Position numbers and translations under genes: made by a program | The notes under the pieces: model-generated | The model's database searches: none | The model's input: the letters and a program-made list of their open reading frames with translations, nothing else | What the model was told of the DNA's origin: nothing | Assembly (NCBI RefSeq): GCF_008807015.1 | Contig: NZ_CP031700.1 | Location: forward strand, 1,364,001 to 1,428,000 | Source: Neisseria zalophi | Lineage (GTDB): Bacteria; Pseudomonadota; Gammaproteobacteria; Burkholderiales; Neisseriaceae | Reading direction: 5' to 3' | Length of the DNA: 64,000 nt | Part shown: positions 60,546 through 64,000 of the stretch, piece after piece | How the letters are laid out: each line of letters starts with the position of its first letter | How positions within the stretch are numbered: position 1 is the first letter of the stretch

Positions 60546-61166
60546 TTATTCGCCCCACTTAGGCATTAATGTATGAGGAATATGTAGTTGGTCAAGAATT
60601 CGGGCAACCACGAAATCAATCAAATCATCAATGGTTTGCGGATGATGGTAAAAACCGGCTGCCGGCGGCAGAATCACCGCGCCTAAACGGGAGAGTTTGA
60701 GCAGGTTTTCCAAGTGAAGTGTAGATAGCGGGGCTTCTCTGGGTACAATCACCAATGGGCGGCGTTCTTTTAAGCATACGTCGGCGGCACGCTCAATAAG
60801 ATGGTCGGAGGTACCATGTGCCACGGCGGCAACAACGCCCATACTGGCCGGACAGATAATCATGGCATCAGCAGGATTGGTGCCGGAAGCGGGCGGGGCA
60901 AACCATTCGTCTTTACCAAACACGCGCAGTTGTGTGGGGCGGACATTAAATTTTTCGCATAATAAAGTTTGGCAGGCTGCTGCGGAAGCGGGCAGAGTAA
61001 GGCTCATTTCTTGTTGTGCAACAACTTGCGCTGCTTGCGAATATAAAAGCCATACTGTTTTTCCACTTTGCAACAGACATTCTAATAGCCTTATGCCGTA
61101 AGGCATGCCAGATGCACCGGTTAGCGCCAGTGTAACGGTTTGAATCGGATGGGGATATTTGCTCAT
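60546..61166 (-). CDS. ubiX: flavin prenyltransferase UbiX
   Basis: A 206-residue protein with TLALTGASGMPYGIRLLECL (FMN-binding opening), ICPASMGVVAAVAHGTSDHL and ERRPLVIVPREAPLSTLHLE, all characteristic. It makes prenyl-FMN for the UbiD decarboxylase in ubiquinone synthesis. Normal length. Confidence 0.95.
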   Translation of the reverse strand: MSKYPHPIQTVTLALTGASGMPYGIRLLECLLQSGKTVWLLYSQAAQVVAQQEMSLTLPASAAACQTLLCEKFNVRPTQLRVFGKDEWFAPPASGTNPADAMIICPASMGVVAAVAHGTSDHLIERAADVCLKERRPLVIVPREAPLSTLHLENLLKLSRLGAVILPPAAGFYHHPQTIDDLIDFVVARILDQLHIPHTLMPKWGE

Positions 61167-61224
61167 ATGGTTTGACCTATGATTTCAATAAGAATAGGGA
61201 ACTTGATAGGATACGGTATTGTGT

Positions 61225-61265
61225 AAGGCCGTCTGAAAACATAATCAGGATTTCAGACGGCCTTT
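61225..61265. terminator. inverted DUS pair terminator
   Basis: AAGGCCGTCTGAAAA and TTTCAGACGGCCTTT around about 11 bases, just beyond the folB stop on the - strand, before ubiX. Confidence 0.82.
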
Positions 61266-61303
61266 AATCAAATCGGTTTGCTTGAGTCATAAAAAATTTT
61301 TAT

Positions 61304-61660
61304 TTAACTATTATCAACACTGCGTTCGATTTCAATACCGACTTCTTGAACATCGGGCAAAATGCCGGGTTTGACAATGCGGATTTTCACCCATTGGGCA
61401 CCAAAATCTTGCAAAACAAGTTCGGCAATATGTTCTGCCAGTGCTTCTAATAGTAGAAATTCCTGTACTTTCAAACTATTGCGTACTGTTTCACATACGT
61501 CGGCATAATGAATGGTATGGTTGATATTATCATCTGCGGCAGATTTTTCCGGTATGCCTATGGTTAAATCTAATATCAGCGTTTGTTTGCGTGTGCGCTC
61601 CCAGTCATATAAACCGATAAGCGTATCGGCTTTAATACCGTGTAAAAAGATTTTATCCAT
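61304..61660 (-). CDS. folB: dihydroneopterin aldolase
   Basis: A 118-residue protein: KIFLHGIKADTLIGLYDWER, then INHTIHYADVCETV, EALAEHIAELVL and the catalytic-lysine region VKIRIVKPGILPDV. It acts in folate synthesis. Divergent from plsY with 64 bp between starts. Confidence 0.93.
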   Translation of the reverse strand: MDKIFLHGIKADTLIGLYDWERTRKQTLILDLTIGIPEKSAADDNINHTIHYADVCETVRNSLKVQEFLLLEALAEHIAELVLQDFGAQWVKIRIVKPGILPDVQEVGIEIERSVDNS

Positions 61661-61724
61661 TTTGTGTTACGCCGTTTTCACGTTAAAATTACGGTTCATT
61701 TTAAAACAAACCAAAGCTTCTGTA

Positions 61725-62354
61725 ATGTTTAATTTATTGGTTATTATCGGCGGCTATTTAATCGGCTCGCTTTCTTTTGCTGTTATTGTGTCTAAGTTTT
61801 ATGGGATGGCAGACCCGCGTACTTATGGTTCCGGCAATCCGGGTGCAACCAATGTATTAAGAAGTGGTAAGAAAAAGGCGGCTGCTTTAACTTTGCTGGG
61901 CGATGCGCTCAAAGGATTATTCGCCGTTTTACTTGCGCTTAACCTGCAAGAATTTTTTGCCTTAGATCATGTCACCATCGGCCTTGTCGGGGTTGCCGCA
62001 TTGGTAGGGCATATGTGGCCGATTTTTTTCCGCTTTAAAGGCGGCAAAGGCGTTGCAACGGCTTTAGGTGTTTTATTGGCTTTATCATGGCCGACAGCAC
62101 TGGTTTGCGCTGCTGTTTGGCTGGTTATGGCTTTAGGTTTCAGAGTGTCGTCTTTGGCGGCTTTGGTAGCGACGGTTATCAGCCCTGTTGCGGCATATTT
62201 TTTCATGCCTTATATGTCTTGGGTATGGAGTACAGTGGCAATTGCTTTCTTAGTACTTTACCGACATAAAGAAAATATTCATAAGTTAATTAAGGGAGAA
62301 GAAGGCAGAATTGGTGAAAAAGCCGGTTCAGTAGATAAAGGGAAATCCGAATAA
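61725..62354 (+). CDS. plsY: acyl-phosphate:glycerol-3-phosphate acyltransferase
   Basis: A 209-residue membrane protein from ATG 61725 (MFNLLVIIGGYLIGSLSFAV); the longer frame from 61512 overlaps folB antisense and is rejected. Motifs YGSGNPGATNVLRSGKK, VGHMWPIFFRFKGGKGVAT and several TM spans. It makes lysophosphatidic acid for phospholipid synthesis. Confidence 0.95.
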   Translation: MFNLLVIIGGYLIGSLSFAVIVSKFYGMADPRTYGSGNPGATNVLRSGKKKAAALTLLGDALKGLFAVLLALNLQEFFALDHVTIGLVGVAALVGHMWPIFFRFKGGKGVATALGVLLALSWPTALVCAAVWLVMALGFRVSSLAALVATVISPVAAYFFMPYMSWVWSTVAIAFLVLYRHKENIHKLIKGEEGRIGEKAGSVDKGKSE

Positions 62355-62409
62355 TGGATAAAAAGCAGCTATGCTGCTTTTTTTCATTGGCTTAAGGAGC
62401 ATTGAAAAT

Positions 62410-63912
62410 ATGAGAAAATATTTTTCAGACGGCCTTAGAAAATATATGGCCTTGTCCGGGTTGTTTCTGATATCGGCCTGTACATTGGTTCAGTTTCGGC
62501 CATTGCAGACAATTCAGCATATTGATAAAGAGCAGGGATACCGTCTGGAAAAAGCTTTAAGCCGGCGTGCACAAGATGATACTTTTATGATTCTGATGTT
62601 CTCAGGAGGAGGGACTAGAGCAGCCGCACTGGGTTATGGCGTGTTGGAAGCTTTTAAAAAACAACCTGTCATAGTAAGTGGAAAAACGACTAATTTGATG
62701 GATAATGTCGATATGGTCTATGGCGTTTCCGGTGGTTCGGTGCTGGCAGCGTATTTTTCTTTATATGGTGCAGAGACAGTTCCTTCTTTTGAGTATTTGT
62801 TTCTAAAGCAGAATTTTCAAAAGCAGTTCACAAAACAGGTATTTTCTTTAGCTAATCTGCCGCGTTTAACCTCTTCTGAATATGGTCGAGGTGATTTGCT
62901 ACAAGAACAATTTGAAAATACTTTGTTTAAAAAAACCACTTTTGGCGATTTAGATCAACATCGTAAAGGGCCGTTTGCTGTTATCTCCGCCACCGATATG
63001 GCTGCCGGCAGCAGGGTAGATTTTACTCAAGAATTTTTCGATATGATGTGTTTAAATCTGTCACAGCTTCGTATCGCCCGTGCTGTGGCGGCTTCCAGTG
63101 CAGTGCCCTTGGTGTTTAGTCCTATTACATTGAATAATAATGGCGGCAACTGCGGTTATGTTATACCTAAACAGGTGAAACAGGCAGAGCAAGAAAACAG
63201 TGAGCGCCATCAATATGAAACACACCGTGAATTTACCCGTGATTTACAGCAATATAGCGATAGTCGTAAACGCCCCTATATTCATTTGCTAGATGGCGGT
63301 TTAACTGATAATTTAGGTTTGCGAAGCCTGTTAGATGTGGCTGATAGCCGCACCAGCAGTATGCTGCAGCATCAGATGGCTAATGAGCATATCCGCAAGA
63401 TTATTATTATTAATGTTAATGCACAAAACCAAATCAAGAAAAATATCGATGAATCGGCCGCTATTCCCGGGGTGGCAGATGTGGTTAGCGCAGTAGTTGA
63501 TATTCCGATTGATAAATATTCGCAAGAGTCATTACGTCGTTTTAGAGCTTACGTTGATGAATGGAATGAAAGTATAGGTGATGGAGAGCGGCCAAATAGG
63601 GCAGGAATATATTTTGTGAGCCTGAATTTGCGTGACTTACCAGAGTCTCCTTTGCGAACCAATGTTTTAAATATACCTACTACTTTTTATCTGCCGCCTG
63701 AAGATATTAACTATTTGAAAAAAGCTGCCCGAATATTATTAGCTCAATCGTCAGAATACCAACGGCTGTTAAGAGATTTGTCTGCCAAGCCTGAAGTTGA
63801 AGCTGAGATTAATGCTCAGGATAAAAACCAGTTAGGCAAGCAGGCAGAATTAACTGATTTTATTTCCCCGGAAGATTATCAGGCTGTATCTGAAGGACAA
63901 GTTAGTGATTAA
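62410..63912 (+). CDS. patatin-like phospholipase, lipoprotein
   Basis: A 500-residue protein from ATG 62410; an earlier start at 62371 adds 13 residues. Signal with lipobox SGLFLISAC (about Cys 24). Patatin domain: oxyanion FSGGGTRAAALGYG, Ser in VYGVSGGSVLAAY, Asp in HLLDGGLTDNLGLRS. C-terminal ~120 residues are charged. A DUS lies within its first codons (TTTCAGACGGCCTTAG). Likely acts on lipids at the periplasmic or outer-membrane side. Confidence 0.9.
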   Translation: MRKYFSDGLRKYMALSGLFLISACTLVQFRPLQTIQHIDKEQGYRLEKALSRRAQDDTFMILMFSGGGTRAAALGYGVLEAFKKQPVIVSGKTTNLMDNVDMVYGVSGGSVLAAYFSLYGAETVPSFEYLFLKQNFQKQFTKQVFSLANLPRLTSSEYGRGDLLQEQFENTLFKKTTFGDLDQHRKGPFAVISATDMAAGSRVDFTQEFFDMMCLNLSQLRIARAVAASSAVPLVFSPITLNNNGGNCGYVIPKQVKQAEQENSERHQYETHREFTRDLQQYSDSRKRPYIHLLDGGLTDNLGLRSLLDVADSRTSSMLQHQMANEHIRKIIIINVNAQNQIKKNIDESAAIPGVADVVSAVVDIPIDKYSQESLRRFRAYVDEWNESIGDGERPNRAGIYFVSLNLRDLPESPLRTNVLNIPTTFYLPPEDINYLKKAARILLAQSSEYQRLLRDLSAKPEVEAEINAQDKNQLGKQAELTDFISPEDYQAVSEGQVSD

Positions 63913-64000
63913 ACTGAGTCTTGATATACAACATAAAATTGGCTGATGCTGAGGAATGCTTTGCTATCCTTATAGGGTTTCGGTATAATTCGTTTTACAC

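Noticed and set aside
61512..61724. N-terminal extension of PlsY
   Set aside because: It is antisense to folB and lies before the conserved first membrane span.
1..64000. tRNA or rRNA genes, replication origin, attachment sites
   Set aside because: No cloverleaf, rRNA-like stretch, DnaA-box cluster or paired att-like repeats were recognised by eye.

Overview
The window reads as chromosome of a Neisseriaceae bacterium, most likely a commensal or animal-associated Neisseria. The 12-mer AGGCCGTCTGAA (the AG dialect of the Neisseria DNA uptake sequence, DUS) recurs throughout, often as inverted pairs that form terminators. The right half carries ordinary Neisseria housekeeping genes. The preferred DUS dialect argues against N. 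meningitidis and N. gonorrhoeae, which use the AT dialect. I cannot name the species.

The first 38.1 kb is one long accessory region: a tandem archive of Rhs polymorphic-toxin cassettes, all on the + strand. A typical unit is a fragment of a DUS-rich Rhs core (YD repeats ending in the RHS-associated core), a unique C-terminal toxin tip, a small AT-rich immunity gene, and often a hairpin repeat of about 65-110 bp that ends the unit and is joined directly to the next Rhs fragment. None of the Rhs fragments has a convincing start of its own, so they look like silent donors or displaced old tips for a full-length rhs gene probably lying left of the window. Readable tips include two deaminase-like domains, a papain-fold (Tox-PL-2-like) protease, two phospholipase A2-like domains (one cut by an insertion sequence), a ruined Ntox21-like tip and several membrane-seeking tips. 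About 25 neighbouring small genes are candidate immunity proteins: Sel1-repeat proteins, lipoproteins, 4-TM membrane proteins, DUF4926, DUF7710, HEAT-repeat and formylglycine-generating-enzyme-like proteins, and a recurring family with a SPEGxNYLxPR-like motif. Cores and tips are largely open on the left and increasingly broken to the right, while most immunity genes stay open. Mobile DNA in the region: two nearly identical 1199-bp IS5-family elements, an IS5-end-derived MITE, an internally deleted IS3-like relic, an IS1016-like relic and a decayed IS5 copy at the right edge.

From 38.36 kb to the end the content is core genome: truB and rbfA; a VOC protein; small exported proteins; dapF, a DUF484 gene and a membrane protein; cysK; ychF; a ricin-type lectin lipoprotein; an AlgZ/LytS-type histidine kinase divergent from argH; a methyltransferase; mltD; narHJI without narG next to it; an alpha/beta hydrolase, a thioredoxin-like [2Fe-2S] ferredoxin and a spermidine-synthase-like gene; an acyl-CoA thioesterase; a hypothetical gene; ubiX; folB; plsY; and a patatin-like lipoprotein. 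Between ubiX and the hypothetical gene there is a near-consensus promoter and an intrinsic terminator about 150 nt apart with no convincing ORF, a candidate small RNA or attenuated leader. No tRNA, rRNA or CRISPR array was seen.
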